Source: Nocardioides soli
Lineage (GTDB): Bacteria; Actinomycetota; Actinomycetes; Propionibacteriales; Nocardioidaceae
DNA length: 64,000 bases
Assembly: GCF_014191495.1 (NCBI RefSeq)
Contig: NZ_JACHWR010000001.1
Span: forward strand, 1,488,001 to 1,552,000
Direction of reading: 5' to 3'
Shown here: in pieces, positions 18,397 to 28,302 of the stretch
Numbering within the stretch: position 1 is the stretch's first letter
Layout: each line of letters opens with the position of its first letter
Made by a program: the position numbers and the translations under genes
Notes under the pieces: generated by a model
Seen by the model: the letters and a program-made list of their open reading frames with translations, nothing else
Told to the model about the DNA's origin: nothing
The model's database searches: none

Positions 18397-19274
18397 TGGC
18401 CGCGACGGCAGGGGCGACCCGTACCAAGGTCGGCACCTGGATCGGCTTCATCGTCATCCTGGTCTGGTGCCTGCTCCCGGTGGTGTGGATCCTGTCGCTG
18501 TCCTTCAAGGGCCCCGGCGAGACCGCGGCCGGCAGCCCCCAGTTCCTGCCCAAGGACTGGACGCTCCAGAACTACCGCGACATCCTCGGCTTCGGCACCG
18601 TCACGCCGGGCCAGGAGAGCACCCACAAGGACTTCCTCGACGCCCTGCGCAACTCCTTCGGGATCGCGGCCATCGCCACGGTGCTGTCGGTGATCTTCGC
18701 GACCCTGGCGGCGTACGCCATCGCCCGCCTCGACTTCAAGGGCAAGCGGCTGGTGCTCTCCCTCGCGCTGGCGATCGCGATGTTCCCGGTGGTCGCGCTG
18801 GTCGGTCCGCTCTTCGACCTCTGGCGCACGCTCGGGCTGTTCAACACCTGGCCCGGGCTGATCATCCCCTACATGTCGTTCACCCTGCCGCTGGCGATCT
18901 GGACGCTCTCGGCGTTCTTCCGCGAGATCCCGTGGGAGATGGAGCAGGCGGCCCAGGTCGACGGCGCCACCTCGTGGCAGGCCTTCCGCAAGGTGATCGT
19001 GCCGCTGGCCGCGCCGGGGGTCTTCACCGCGGCGATCCTGACCTTCTTCTTCGCCTGGAACGAGTTCGTGCTCGCGATCTCGCTGACGTCGACGACGTCG
19101 TCACGCACGGTGCCGGCGCAGCTGTCCTTCTTCGTCGGACCCGATCCGTTCAACCCGCCGTACGGGCTGCTGGCCACCGCCTCCGTCGTGGTCACGGTCC
19201 CGATCATCATCATCGTCCTGCTGTTCCAGCGAAAGATCGTCGCCGGGCTGACGTCCGGCGCGGTGAAGGGGTGA
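18393..19274 (+). CDS. Carbohydrate ABC transporter permease (MalG/SugB type)
   Basis: A 293-residue permease with six predicted transmembrane helices and the EAA loop EQAAQVDGATSWQAFRKVIVPL near residue 190. GTG 18393 overlaps the previous stop; an ATG at 18396 directly follows and may be used instead. Together with the 17446 gene it forms the membrane channel of the sugar importer. Confidence 0.9.
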   Translation: MMAATAGATRTKVGTWIGFIVILVWCLLPVVWILSLSFKGPGETAAGSPQFLPKDWTLQNYRDILGFGTVTPGQESTHKDFLDALRNSFGIAAIATVLSVIFATLAAYAIARLDFKGKRLVLSLALAIAMFPVVALVGPLFDLWRTLGLFNTWPGLIIPYMSFTLPLAIWTLSAFFREIPWEMEQAAQVDGATSWQAFRKVIVPLAAPGVFTAAILTFFFAWNEFVLAISLTSTTSSRTVPAQLSFFVGPDPFNPPYGLLATASVVVTVPIIIIVLLFQRKIVAGLTSGAVKG

Positions 19275-19278
19275 CCCC

Positions 19279-20502
19279 GTGGCTTCCATCGACATGGTGA
19301 ACATCGTCAAGAGGTACGGCGACGGGTTCCCCGCCGTGAACGACGTGAGCATCGACGTCCAGGACGGCGAGTTCATGATCCTGGTCGGCCCGTCCGGCTG
19401 CGGGAAGTCCACGCTGCTGCGGATGATCGTCGGGCTCGAGGACATCACCTCCGGCGACATGGTGATCGGCGACCGGTTGGTCAACGACCTGGCGCCGCGG
19501 GACCGCAACCTCGCCATGGTGTTCCAGAACTACGCGCTCTATCCGCACTTGTCGGTCTACGAGAACATCGCCTTCCCCCTGCGGCTGGCCAAGGCGCCGG
19601 ACGCCGAGGTCGACGAGAAGGTGCGGGCGGCCGCGAAGACGCTGGAGCTCGAGGAGCACCTCGAGCGCAAGCCCGGCAACCTCTCCGGCGGCCAACGGCA
19701 GCGGGTGGCGATGGGCCGCGCGATCGTCCGCGAGGCCGACGCCTTCCTCTTCGACGAGCCGCTCTCGAACCTGGACGCGAAGCTGCGCGGGCAGATGCGC
19801 ACCGAGATCGCGCGGCTGCAGAAGCGGCTCGGCATCACCACCGTCTACGTCACCCACGACCAGACCGAGGCGATGACGCTCGGGCATCGCGTCGCCGTGC
19901 TCAAGCGCGGCGTGCTCCAGCAGCTCGCGACGCCCCGCGAGCTCTACGAGCAGCCCGGCAACCTCTTCGTCGCCGGCTTCATCGGCTCGCCCCCGATGAA
20001 CTTCCTGCCGGCGACCGTGGAGGGCAACTCGGTGAAGCTGCCCTTCGGCACCGTGCAGCTGCCGCCGGAGAAGGCCCAGAAGGCCGCCGGCAAGGGGCTG
20101 CTGATGGCCGGCATCCGGCCGGAGCACTTCGAGGACGCGTCGGTGAAGACCGACCGCGCCTCGGGCTCGACGTTCCGCGCCCAGGTCGACGTCGTGGAGT
20201 GGCTGGGCAACGAGACCTACGCCTACATCCCGTTCGAGGCGCCGCCGGAGGTGGAGGAGCAGCTGCGCCAGCTCGAGCGCGATCTGGACGGCGAGTCCCT
20301 GCACACCCAGCTGGTGATCTCGCTCGACGGCGCCAGCCGGATCGAGGAGGGCGAGGAGGCCGAGATCTGGGTCGACGGCTCCCAGATCCACCTCTTCGAC
20401 CCGGCGACGGGCGAGAACCTCACCGTCGACCACGAGCGCGCCGGGCGGATCCCCACGCTCGCGATGGCGGAGGCGGCCGAGCAGCCGAGCGCGGCGGGCT
20501 GA
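19279..20502 (+). CDS. Sugar ABC transporter ATP-binding protein (SugC/UgpC type)
   Basis: A 407-residue ATPase of the CUT1 group with Walker A GPSGCGKST (about residues 35-43), MVFQNYALYPHLSV, LSGGQ, DEPLSNLDAK and VTHDQ. It is about 45 residues longer than the divergent paralogue at 14931-16013: the C-terminal regulatory part carries an extra acidic stretch (VEEQLRQLERDLDGES) and an Ala/Glu-rich tail. It starts with GTG four bases after the second permease and completes a self-sufficient importer operon. Confidence 0.92.
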   Translation: MASIDMVNIVKRYGDGFPAVNDVSIDVQDGEFMILVGPSGCGKSTLLRMIVGLEDITSGDMVIGDRLVNDLAPRDRNLAMVFQNYALYPHLSVYENIAFPLRLAKAPDAEVDEKVRAAAKTLELEEHLERKPGNLSGGQRQRVAMGRAIVREADAFLFDEPLSNLDAKLRGQMRTEIARLQKRLGITTVYVTHDQTEAMTLGHRVAVLKRGVLQQLATPRELYEQPGNLFVAGFIGSPPMNFLPATVEGNSVKLPFGTVQLPPEKAQKAAGKGLLMAGIRPEHFEDASVKTDRASGSTFRAQVDVVEWLGNETYAYIPFEAPPEVEEQLRQLERDLDGESLHTQLVISLDGASRIEEGEEAEIWVDGSQIHLFDPATGENLTVDHERAGRIPTLAMAEAAEQPSAAG

Positions 20503-20514
20503 CCGCGCCGCCGG

Positions 20515-21159
20515 TCAGTGCGGGGCGTGCCGGCTCCGGGACCGGCGCGGGCGGCGGGGACCCTTGCGAACCACGGTGACCGCGGCCATCAGTGCGACCC
20601 CGCGGACCCGGACGACCGGCGAGTCCGGGGTGATCTCCGGCTCCACCTTGTCGACCTGGTCGAACGCGCCCATCACCCCGATGCCCTCGACGACGACGAC
20701 CGTGTGCGCGTTGACGATGATGTCGATGCCGGCCCAGAAGGCGTTCGCGGTGATCACGGTCTCGGCGCCGGTGAAGACCGCCTCCCGCAGGTCGATGTCG
20801 ATCCCGGCCATCAGCGCGAGCGCGTTGTGGGTCGGGCCGACCTCCCACACGCCCTTGCGGTCGACCCCGCCCAGGATCGCGATCGAGGTGTCGTGGCGCC
20901 GGGCCGGGACGGCGGCCGCCGGCTGTGCCGGCACCGCGCCGGAGCGCTGCGCCGGTGCCTGCTCGGGCAGGTCGTGGGTGATCGGCACCAGATCGGCGTA
21001 CGTGCGGGCGGCGTAGGTCGCCTCGAGCCGCTCGTCGAGCTCGTCGATGTCCAGGCGCCCCTCGCCGGCGGCCTGACGGAGGATCTCGGCGACCTGATGT
21101 CGGTCCGCGTCGGAGATCCGCATCAGCGCGGGGTCGGGACGCGGCTCCATCTCTCCCAT
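20515..21159 (-). CDS. DUF1707 and LiaF-like (cell-wall stress response) domain protein
   Basis: A 214-residue protein without transmembrane segments. The N-terminal DUF1707 domain (about residues 13-65) has RISDADRHQVAEILRQAAGEGRLDIDELDERL and ends TYADLVPITHDLP. A Pro/Ala/Gln linker follows, then a beta-rich domain like the C-terminal part of LiaF (about 95-195), and an Arg-rich tail. DUF1707 proteins are common in actinobacteria and of unsettled function; LiaF relatives modulate cell-envelope stress signalling. The ATG at 21159 lies only 9 bases from the MITE-like element, so its native promoter may have been replaced. Confidence 0.82.
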   Translation of the reverse strand: MGEMEPRPDPALMRISDADRHQVAEILRQAAGEGRLDIDELDERLEATYAARTYADLVPITHDLPEQAPAQRSGAVPAQPAAAVPARRHDTSIAILGGVDRKGVWEVGPTHNALALMAGIDIDLREAVFTGAETVITANAFWAGIDIIVNAHTVVVVEGIGVMGAFDQVDKVEPEITPDSPVVRVRGVALMAAVTVVRKGPRRPRRSRSRHAPH

Positions 21160-21168
21160 GGAGGCAGC

Positions 21169-21336
21169 CTAGTGCCGCGTGTCGAAAGTTCTTGTGCGCT
21201 TCGCGCACCCATGGCACGCACTCTGCGGCGTTGCCGAAGCTCGCTAGACGAGCGGGTATGGCGTCGCTCCGGCGCCTTGCAGCGCACGCACCCTGAGCAC
21301 GCCAAGCGTTCAACAACTTCCGACGCGCGACACTAG
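21169..21336. mobile_element. Non-coding MITE-like element with long imperfect terminal inverted repeats
   Basis: The 168-base segment begins CTAGTGCCGCGTGTCGAAAG and ends with the complement of CTAGTGTCGCGCGTCGGAAG. The terminal inverted repeats match at 30 of 37 positions. A TA dinucleotide lies at the outer edge of each end, consistent with the TA target duplication of Tc1/mariner-IS630 elements. A small central hairpin (GCTCG/CGAGC around 21239-21253) lets the whole element fold. There is no transposase gene. It fills the divergent gap between the DUF1707 gene and class I fumarase. Confidence 0.65.
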
Positions 21337-21397
21337 ACGGCCGCCCGGCCCGCCCTGGTGGGCCGTGGAGCCGAACCGCGGGCTACGCTCGACGCTC

Positions 21398-23101
<1,704 letters not shown>

Positions 23102-23127
23102 GTCGGAAGAGCAAGGGGGACGCCGCC

Positions 23128-23847
23128 GTGGCGGAGATCTCGAAGACGGCCGACCAGGCCCTGCAGGTGCTCGGCGCCGTCATCGACGACGGGCCGGTCA
23201 CCGCCCAGCAGGTCGCCAGCACCCTCGGCCTGAACCGCACCGTCACGCACCGGCTGCTCACCACGCTGCAGGCGCGCGGCTTCGTGCGCAAGCACGGCAG
23301 CGACTACAGCGCCGGGCCGTTCTTCCTCAAGGCGGCCCAGCGCGCCTGGCCCGCGGCGTTCTCGCAGGCCCGCTCGGTGGTCCGCGAGCTGGCCGAGGTC
23401 CACGGCGAGACGGTGCTGCTCACCGTCGCCGACGGTGACCAGGCGGTCGCCATCGACCAGGTCGTCGCCGAGAAGCACCCGGTGCGGGTCGGCTACCCGA
23501 TCGGCGAACGGCACCCGCTGACCGTCGGCGCGAGCGGGCGGGCGATCCTCGGCTACCTGGAGCCGCGGCAGCTGGAGCGGGTGCTGGACTCGATCGTCGA
23601 CGTCGACGAGCTGGCCCGGGTCCGCCGGGGGCTCGACGACCTCCACCGCCAGGGCTTCGCGGAGAGCCACAACGAGCTCCACCCCGGCATCTACGGCGTC
23701 GCCGTGCCGCTCCTGGACGCCGACGGCTACGCGCTGGCCAGCATCGCGCTGCTGGCACCGGTCGAGCGCGCGGACCAGGTCCGCGCGCTCGTCCCGGTGC
23801 TGAAGGAGACCGCCGAGTCCGTGTCGGCAGCGCTCACCTCGGGTTGA
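23128..23847 (+). CDS. IclR-family transcriptional regulator
   Basis: A 239-residue regulator: an N-terminal winged helix-turn-helix (about residues 5-60, TADQALQVLGAVIDDGPVTAQQVASTLGLNRTVTHRLLTTLQARGFV) and the IclR effector-binding domain (about 75-238) with GERHPLTVGASGRAIL and ELHPGIYGVAVPLLD. IclR proteins often control aromatic catabolism. Its stop is 10 bases from the end of the convergent DUF2783 gene, and a 15-bp IclR-like palindrome lies at 25894-25908 between the flavin hydroxylase and dioxygenase genes, so these are its likely targets. Confidence 0.9.
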   Translation: MAEISKTADQALQVLGAVIDDGPVTAQQVASTLGLNRTVTHRLLTTLQARGFVRKHGSDYSAGPFFLKAAQRAWPAAFSQARSVVRELAEVHGETVLLTVADGDQAVAIDQVVAEKHPVRVGYPIGERHPLTVGASGRAILGYLEPRQLERVLDSIVDVDELARVRRGLDDLHRQGFAESHNELHPGIYGVAVPLLDADGYALASIALLAPVERADQVRALVPVLKETAESVSAALTSG

Positions 23848-23857
23848 CCACCGGCAC

Positions 23858-24061
23858 TCACCAGGGAGCGAGGGCGTCCTGGATGGCGGCGTGCACCCGC
23901 TCCTTGTCGCCGACCTCGTGCATCAGCAGCAGCGCCAACCGGGCCAGGACCATCGAGGTCTGCTCGTCCCCGGCGGCCGTCAGCCCCGCGCTCAACAGCG
24001 AGTAGAGCTCGTCGAGCTCGGCGCTGCTCAGGCCCCGCGAGGTCTCGGTGGTGGTGTTCAT
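23858..24061 (-). CDS. DUF2783 small protein, partner of the flavin monooxygenase
   Basis: A 67-residue protein from ATG 24061 that overlaps the stop of the flavin monooxygenase gene by four bases (ATGA). Its pattern, LSSAELDELYSLLSAGLTAAGDEQTSMVLARLALLLMHEVGDKERVHAAIQDA, matches DUF2783: an all-helical protein with a conserved central Asp/Glu-Gln and a leucine-rich helix. The family is typically encoded directly after FAD-dependent aromatic hydroxylases and may stabilise or modulate them; its function has not, to my knowledge, been established. Confidence 0.75.
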   Translation of the reverse strand: MNTTTETSRGLSSAELDELYSLLSAGLTAAGDEQTSMVLARLALLLMHEVGDKERVHAAIQDALAPW

Positions 24062-25749
24062 GCGCGTCCTCCCGTCGTGATCAGGTCGGCCGCGCGCGTG
24101 ATCGCGGCGGCCAGGTCGGCGGCGTCCAGGCCCTTCCAGCGCCCCTGGACGTGGCCGTCGGGCCGCACGAGGTACGCCGCCGGCCCGGGACCGACCAGGT
24201 CGTACGCCGGCAGCAGCCGACCGGTGTGGTCCTCGGCCGGCGTGAGGGTCCGGACCCGGATCGGCATCCGCTCGGCGATCGCCGCGACCGCGGCCGCGAC
24301 CGGCTCCGGCACCGCGCCGTCCTCGGTCGCCAGCAGCACGGTGGCGTGGGCACCGATCAGCTCGGTGAGGTGGCCGGCCCGCTCGCCGTCCGCGTCGCGG
24401 ATCGTCACCGGGAACTCCGTCAGGATGTGCCCCGGCCGCGGCCCGGCGGACCAGCCGTCCGCGTCGGGCACGTTGAGCGGCGAGGCGACGAGCGGGATCG
24501 AGGAGTGCTGACGCGGGTCGAGCAGCGTGGCGATCCACGGGTGCCGCTCCGAGAGCGAGAGCACCGCGTCGCGCAGCACGGTCGCCGGCCGGGAGGGCGG
24601 CGCCATGAACTCCGCGCCCTTGGAGGCGAGCCGCAGGTTCTCGCGGGCCGCGAAGACCCGCTCGGCCGAGTAGCTGTCCAGCAGCTCCCGCGGCGCCCGC
24701 CCCTGCGCGACCAGCGCCAGCTTCCAGGCCAGGTTGTGGGCATCGTCGAGGCTGGAGTTCATCCCCCGCACGCCGAAGATCGGCACCAGGTGTGCGGCGT
24801 CCCCGGCGAAAAGCACCCGGCCGTGCACGTAGTCGTCGAGGGTGAGCGCGTTGGCCTGGTAGAGGCTCATCCAGACCGGCTCCCACGGCCGGTCGACGCC
24901 CATCATCTTCAGGTGCTGCTCGACCCGCGGCAGCACGGACTCGGGCCGCATCGCCTCCTCGACGTCCTCGCCGGGCAGCAGTTGGTAGTCGAACCGCACC
25001 ATGTCGTCGGGCTTGGTGTACATCAGCAGCGTCGAGCCCGGGTTCGAGGGCGGGTCGAACCAGCAGCGCCGGCCGATCGGGAAGCCCTCGGTGTCGATCC
25101 GGATGTCGATGATGACGAACTTGCCTTCGTACGCCGTGCCGCCGAGCTGCAGCCCGAGCCGGCGCCGGATCTCGCTGCGGCCGCCGTCACAGGCGACGAC
25201 CCAGTCCGCGGCGAGGGTGTACCGCTCCGTCGGCGTGCGCACGTCCAGCTCGACGCCACCCTCGGTCTGGCGGACGCCCTCGACCTCGGACTGCCAGCGG
25301 ACCTCGATCAGGTCGGCGTGCCGCTCCACCTCGTCGATGAGGTACTGCTCGACGTAGTTCTGCTGCAGGCTCATGCCCGGCGGGAACCGCTGGTCGTCGT
25401 CGTGCGGCATCGAGAAGCTGTAGACCTCCTGGTCGCGGTAGAAGGTCCGCCCCTCCGACCAGGTGAAGCCGGTGCGCAGCGCCGGCTCGATGATGCCGAG
25501 CTGGGCGAAGATGTCGAGCGTGCGCCGGGTGATCGCGCCGGCCCGGCTGCCGCTGCACACGGTGTCGTCCACCTCGAGGACCACGCTCGGCACGCCGTAC
25601 CGGGCCAGGCCGAGAGCGGTGGCGAGGCCGGTCGGGCCCCCGCCCGCGACGACGACCCGGTGGCGTACCGGGTCCCTGCCGTCGACCAGCTCGGGCACCA
25701 CGGCGTCGTGGTGCACGTAGGGGAAGTACTCACGGAAGGTCAGCTCCAC
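24058..25749 (-). CDS. FAD-dependent aromatic hydroxylase (PheA/MhpA-type monooxygenase)
   Basis: A 563-residue class A flavoprotein monooxygenase that would hydroxylate a phenolic ring using NAD(P)H and oxygen. It shows the FAD-binding GGGPTG at residues 36-41, the DG motif in VACDGGRSEIRRRLG, and GDAAHLVPIFGVRGMNSSL (from about 315), which binds the FAD ribityl and pyrophosphate. The C-terminal 150 residues form the thioredoxin-like domain of the phenol-hydroxylase/MhpA branch. GTG 25749 is preceded by GAGAGG. The neighbouring dioxygenase suggests the product is a para-dihydroxylated ring such as homogentisate, but that is inference. Confidence 0.88.
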   Translation of the reverse strand: MELTFREYFPYVHHDAVVPELVDGRDPVRHRVVVAGGGPTGLATALGLARYGVPSVVLEVDDTVCSGSRAGAITRRTLDIFAQLGIIEPALRTGFTWSEGRTFYRDQEVYSFSMPHDDDQRFPPGMSLQQNYVEQYLIDEVERHADLIEVRWQSEVEGVRQTEGGVELDVRTPTERYTLAADWVVACDGGRSEIRRRLGLQLGGTAYEGKFVIIDIRIDTEGFPIGRRCWFDPPSNPGSTLLMYTKPDDMVRFDYQLLPGEDVEEAMRPESVLPRVEQHLKMMGVDRPWEPVWMSLYQANALTLDDYVHGRVLFAGDAAHLVPIFGVRGMNSSLDDAHNLAWKLALVAQGRAPRELLDSYSAERVFAARENLRLASKGAEFMAPPSRPATVLRDAVLSLSERHPWIATLLDPRQHSSIPLVASPLNVPDADGWSAGPRPGHILTEFPVTIRDADGERAGHLTELIGAHATVLLATEDGAVPEPVAAAVAAIAERMPIRVRTLTPAEDHTGRLLPAYDLVGPGPAAYLVRPDGHVQGRWKGLDAADLAAAITRAADLITTGGRA

Positions 25750-25843
25750 TCCAGCAACCTCTCATTCCTGCCTCGTCGTTCGGGTCCGGCGGGACGCCCT
25801 CGGAATCGAGCGCGGGCGTGCGCCCGAACCGGCCCGGGAGACC

Positions 25844-25908
25844 TTGACCGCACCCGGCGCCGCACCTATCGTAAATCCACGCGTTCGCCTTACGTTCGAT
25901 TATCGAAC
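25844..25908 (+). promoter_or_regulatory. Promoter and IclR-type operator upstream of the homogentisate-dioxygenase-like gene
   Basis: TTGACC (25844-25849) and TATCGT (25867-25872), 17 bases apart, form a good rightward promoter. Downstream at 25894-25908 lies GTTCGATTATCGAAC, a perfect palindrome of 7-base arms around one base. Read on the other strand it is GTTCGATAATCGAAC, which differs at one position from the 15-base PcaR operator of Pseudomonas as I remember it. The position just downstream of the expected transcription start suggests repression by the IclR protein encoded at 23128. Confidence 0.6.
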
Positions 25909-25939
25909 ATGCCACCGAGAGACACAGGACGGAAGCCAG

Positions 25940-27127
25940 ATGCCTTACTTCAACCGGGTCGGGGACGTCCCCGCCAAGAGGTTCTCCCAGTTCCGGCAGG
26001 AGGACGGCTCCCTCTACTGCACCGAGGTGATGGGCGAGGAGGGCTTCTCCTCCGACATGTCGCTGCTGTTCCACCGGCTCCCTCCCACGGGCATCTCCGC
26101 GGTCCGCGCCGTCGAACGCGAGCCGATCACGCTGACCGCGAACCAGCCGCTGCTGCCCCGGCTGTTCAACACCTCCCAGCTCAAGGTCGGTGGCGACGCC
26201 GTCACCGGCCGGCAGCCGCTGGTCGGCAACGACGACGTGCTGGTCTCGTTCGTCATCGCCGACTCCGACTCCCCGCTCTACCGCAACGCGGTCGGCGACG
26301 AGCTGGTCTTCGTGCACGAAGGCACCGCCACCGTGGAGACCGTCTTCGGCGTCCTCGAGGTCGGCCCGGGCGACTACCTGGTCATGCCCACCGGCACCAC
26401 GCACCGCTGGCTGCCGACCAGTGAGGGGCCGCTGCGCGCGCTGGTCTTCGAGACCTACAGCCACATCCACCCGCCGAAGCGCTACCTGTCGCGGTACGGG
26501 CAGCACCACCAGGAGTCGCCGTACTTCGAGCTCGACCTGCGCCGGCCCACCGAGCCGCTGGTCGCGCCCGCGGAGAGCGACGTCGACGTGCTGGTGCGCA
26601 ACCGCGACGGGATCACCTGCTACACGATGCAGAACCACCCCTTCGACGTCGTCGGCTGGTTCGGCTGCAACTACCCCTACGTGCTCAACGTCGCGGACTT
26701 CTCCCCGATCACCGGCAGCTTCCACCGGCCGCCGCCGGTGCACCAGGTCTTCGAGGCGCACAACCTGGTCTTCTGCAACTTCGTGCCGCGGATGCTCGAC
26801 TACGACCCGCGGGCGGTGCCGATCCCGTCGTACCACTCCAACGTGGACAGCGACGAGTTCCTCTTCTACGCCGAGGGCAACTTCTTCAGCCGGTCCGGCT
26901 CCGGCGTGGAGCGCGGCTCGATCTCGCTGCACCCGGCCGGCCACATCCACGGCCCGCAGCCGGGCAGCGTCGAGAAGGCGCTCTCCCGGATCGGCCAGCG
27001 CACCGAGGAGCTGGCGATCATGCTCGACACCTTCCGGCCGCTGCGCCTGGCCAACCCGGCCCTCGACGTGGAGGACCCGAAGTACATCACCACGTGGAGC
27101 CGGCGCCCCGAGGCCGAGGGGAGCTGA
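25940..27127 (+). CDS. Homogentisate 1,2-dioxygenase family cupin protein
   Basis: A 395-residue, two-cupin protein of the shorter bacterial homogentisate dioxygenase type. The C-terminal cupin carries the non-haem iron ligands: YHSNVDSDE with H299 and E306, and HPAGHIHGPQPG with H335/H337. The preceding NFVPRMLDYDPRAVPIPS is also family-typical. It would open an aromatic ring such as homogentisate with O2. No maleylacetoacetate isomerase or fumarylacetoacetate hydrolase gene is nearby, so the ring-cleavage substrate may differ. ATG 25940 is used because the conserved PYFNRVGDVPAKRF segment starts there. Confidence 0.82.
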   Translation: MPYFNRVGDVPAKRFSQFRQEDGSLYCTEVMGEEGFSSDMSLLFHRLPPTGISAVRAVEREPITLTANQPLLPRLFNTSQLKVGGDAVTGRQPLVGNDDVLVSFVIADSDSPLYRNAVGDELVFVHEGTATVETVFGVLEVGPGDYLVMPTGTTHRWLPTSEGPLRALVFETYSHIHPPKRYLSRYGQHHQESPYFELDLRRPTEPLVAPAESDVDVLVRNRDGITCYTMQNHPFDVVGWFGCNYPYVLNVADFSPITGSFHRPPPVHQVFEAHNLVFCNFVPRMLDYDPRAVPIPSYHSNVDSDEFLFYAEGNFFSRSGSGVERGSISLHPAGHIHGPQPGSVEKALSRIGQRTEELAIMLDTFRPLRLANPALDVEDPKYITTWSRRPEAEGS

Positions 27128-27128
27128 G

Positions 27129-28265
27129 TTGGCCGTCATCCGGGAGCTGCTCGCGGTTCCCATGCAGACCGGCGCGACCTCGGACATCCAGTCCGGCATC
27201 GCCCGCAAGGCCGGGGTGCTGTGGTGCACCCGCCATCGTGACGAGAGCGCCCGCTCGCGTGCGGTGATGGTCTTCGTGCACCCGTCGTCGAACTTCATGG
27301 CGCACTACGCGCTCGACCCGCTGGCCCACCTGGGCATCGACGCGGTCGGGATGACCACCCGCTACCTCGGCAACGAGTCGGCGCTCCAGCTGGAGAACTG
27401 CGTGGTCGACATCGGCTCGGTGCTCCACCACCTGCGCGAGGAGGGCTACGAGCAGATCGTGCTCGCCGGCAACTCCGGCGGTGGCGGCCTGGTCGCGCTC
27501 TATCAGGACCAGGCCCGCAAGGCCACGATCACCTCACCACCCGCCGGTGGGGCGCCCGACCTGACCCAGGCCGTGCTGCCGCCCGCCGACGCGCTGGTGA
27601 TGCTGATGGCCCACCCCGGCCGCAGCAGCGTGCTGACCGAGAAGATCGACCCGGCGATCGTCGACGAGGCCGACCCGTTCCGGCGGGACCCCGAGCTCGA
27701 CCTGTTCGACCCGAACCACGGCCCGCCGTACTCCGAGGAGTTCCTGGAGCGCTACCGGGCCGCGCAGCTCGAGCGCAACCGCCGGATCACCGCCTGGACC
27801 CAGGCGCGGCTGGCCGAGCTGCCCGAGCTCTCCGACGGCCGGGTCGACGACCTGCCCTTCGTGGTGCACGGCACCATGGCCGACCCGCGCAATCTGGACC
27901 TGTCGCTGGACCCGTCGGACCGGAAGGCGACGACCCAGTGGGGCCCGCCGTACCGGGCCAACCTGACTCCGGCGACGCTGGCGCACTTCACCACGCTGCG
28001 TTCGTGGCAGAGCCAGTGGAGCTACGACCTGTCCAACGGTCACGGTCCCACGCGGCTGCGCGAGGTCGACGTTCCCGTGCACGTCGTGTACGGGACGGCC
28101 GACCCCGGCTGCTACCCCGGCCACGCCCGGTCGCTGTACGACGCCGTCCCGCACGACCGCAAGCTGCTGACCCCCGTGGTCGGCGGCGGGCACTATCTCT
28201 ACGGCCAGCCCGAGCAGCTCGACTTCACCGTCCGGCTGCTCGCCGACTGGACCCGCTCCCTCTAA
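27129..28265 (+). CDS. Alpha/beta hydrolase coupled to the ring-cleavage dioxygenase
   Basis: A 378-residue alpha/beta hydrolase. The nucleophile elbow is GNSGGGG with S116; VVYGTADPGCYPGHA supplies a likely acid and GGGHYLYGQ a likely histidine. A TTG start at 27129 is preferred because AGGGGAG lies just upstream, two bases after the dioxygenase stop; ATG 27162 would lose this site. Cotranscription with the dioxygenase suggests it acts on the ring-cleavage product or on an ester substrate entering the pathway, in place of the missing fumarylacetoacetate hydrolase, but this is inference. Confidence 0.75.
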   Translation: MAVIRELLAVPMQTGATSDIQSGIARKAGVLWCTRHRDESARSRAVMVFVHPSSNFMAHYALDPLAHLGIDAVGMTTRYLGNESALQLENCVVDIGSVLHHLREEGYEQIVLAGNSGGGGLVALYQDQARKATITSPPAGGAPDLTQAVLPPADALVMLMAHPGRSSVLTEKIDPAIVDEADPFRRDPELDLFDPNHGPPYSEEFLERYRAAQLERNRRITAWTQARLAELPELSDGRVDDLPFVVHGTMADPRNLDLSLDPSDRKATTQWGPPYRANLTPATLAHFTTLRSWQSQWSYDLSNGHGPTRLREVDVPVHVVYGTADPGCYPGHARSLYDAVPHDRKLLTPVVGGGHYLYGQPEQLDFTVRLLADWTRSL

Positions 28266-28302
28266 CCTTTCCTCCCTTCTTTCGATCAGACGAGGTGCCC
28301 CG

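Noticed and set aside
20420-21316. Long leftward frame running over the MITE-like element and the DUF1707 gene
   Set aside because: It is in a different frame from the DUF1707 protein and reads through the inverted repeat; its composition is that of a high-GC shadow frame.
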